This document shows, in pieces, positions 63,651 to 64,000 of a DNA stretch of 64,000 nucleotides. The DNA is from Eutrigla gurnardus (taxonomy: Eukaryota > Chordata > Actinopteri > Perciformes > Triglidae): contig OY741271.1 in the NCBI GenBank assembly GCA_963514095.1, positions 124,001-188,000 of the forward strand, in the 5' to 3' direction. Position numbers and translations under genes: made by a program. Within the stretch, counting starts at the first letter, position 1; each line of letters opens with the position of its first letter. The notes beneath the pieces are model-generated. The model did no database searches. It had not been told where the DNA came from and saw only the letters and a program-made list of their open reading frames with translations.

Positions 63651-63755
63651 GTTGATTTTCAAGATGTTCTGTTTCATATGCAAAGGGTACCAGGCAAATG
63701 CTAATTTGTTGACAAAACACTTAAAATCCAACATGTTCTTGTAAAAATTGCTTCC

Positions 63756-64000
63756 GGCTTTCCTACAGTGCAGACGCTTTTCCTCTTTGCTCTCACCCCT
63801 GCCTGCGATTTTCTGCTATTTTTTGCTATCTGCTTCTCCTCAATAAGAAACAAAGAGCAGCAGCTCCTGGATACTTACAAAACCAGTGGGATTATATTTT
63901 CTTTGAGATAAAACAGGCATTTTTCAATATTTTTACGACTTCCTCAACGCTACGCGAGGAGGCCTACCAAACAAGATAAGCCTGAGCCTGCTAAAGGTAA
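63756..64000 (+). mobile_element. L2-type LINE 5' end, second copy, runs off the window
   Basis: GGCTTTCCTACAGTGCAGAC, CTTTTCCTCTTTGCTCTCAC and GAGCAGCAGCTCCT match the leader of the LINE at 9526, with moderate divergence after the first 60 bases. ORF1 should begin just beyond the window edge. Confidence 0.8.

Noticed and set aside
1..64000. CRISPR arrays, rRNA genes, operons
   Set aside because: None seen. All tandem repeats here are microsatellites or minisatellites of eukaryotic type.

Overview
The window is vertebrate and almost certainly teleost. It has Rex1-type and L2-type LINEs, fish Tc1-like elements with the usual TIR text, tRNA-headed SINEs with an ATGGATGG tail, many hAT and PIF/Harbinger non-autonomous elements, long CA/GT/TA tracts and GT-AG spliced genes. 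There are no bacterial operons, CRISPR arrays or rRNA genes. Most of the sequence is transposon-derived, often nested. All assignments come from reading the sequence, with no database search.

Two spliced genes stand out. (1) A complete MGAT4C-like glycosyltransferase gene lies on the minus strand in four coding exons: 38554-38465, 37060-36910, 27308-27054 and 23428-22482. All splice phases agree and they give a 480-residue type II membrane protein. Its introns hold about 14 kb of transposon debris. (2) A plus-strand gene of the SAMD3-like uncharacterised fish family lies at about 59764-63650. Its exons are in phase except for one missing base near 62411, so this copy may be a pseudogene. An inverted SINE and a long GT tract sit in its introns.

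Layout. 1-8437: dispersed repeats, a solo LTR with 5-bp TSD, a CACTA-type element, a jockey-like LINE remnant, a Tc1 remnant. 8438-19000: a Rex1 LINE on the minus strand, split by an L2-type LINE (9526-15110, itself carrying a hAT element) and by a hAT element (15549-18911, itself carrying a deleted Ty3/gypsy element). 20517-22225: a PIF/Harbinger element. 22482-38554: the MGAT4C-like gene; its second intron carries a 2.4-kb TTAA-flanked transposon (32122-34561) that encodes a P2X7-tail-like (ballast) domain, the most interesting item here. 39470-47330: LINE, gypsy and Rex1 fragments, two Harbinger-like elements and a 2.8-kb CACTA-type element. 47590-50730: LINE fragments with a SINE and a hAT inserted. 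51493-52977: a hAT element and a truncated SINE. 55250-57668: a ZBED1-like hAT transposase. 58020-58910: a minisatellite split by a MITE. 63756-64000: the 5' end of a second copy of the L2-type LINE, running off the window.

Many insertions are bounded to the base by target-site duplications: 8 bp for hAT, 3 bp for Harbinger and CACTA, TTAA for the P2X7-like element, 12-17 bp for SINEs. The order of events can therefore be read directly. The transposon genes are nearly all broken. The MGAT4C-like gene looks intact.
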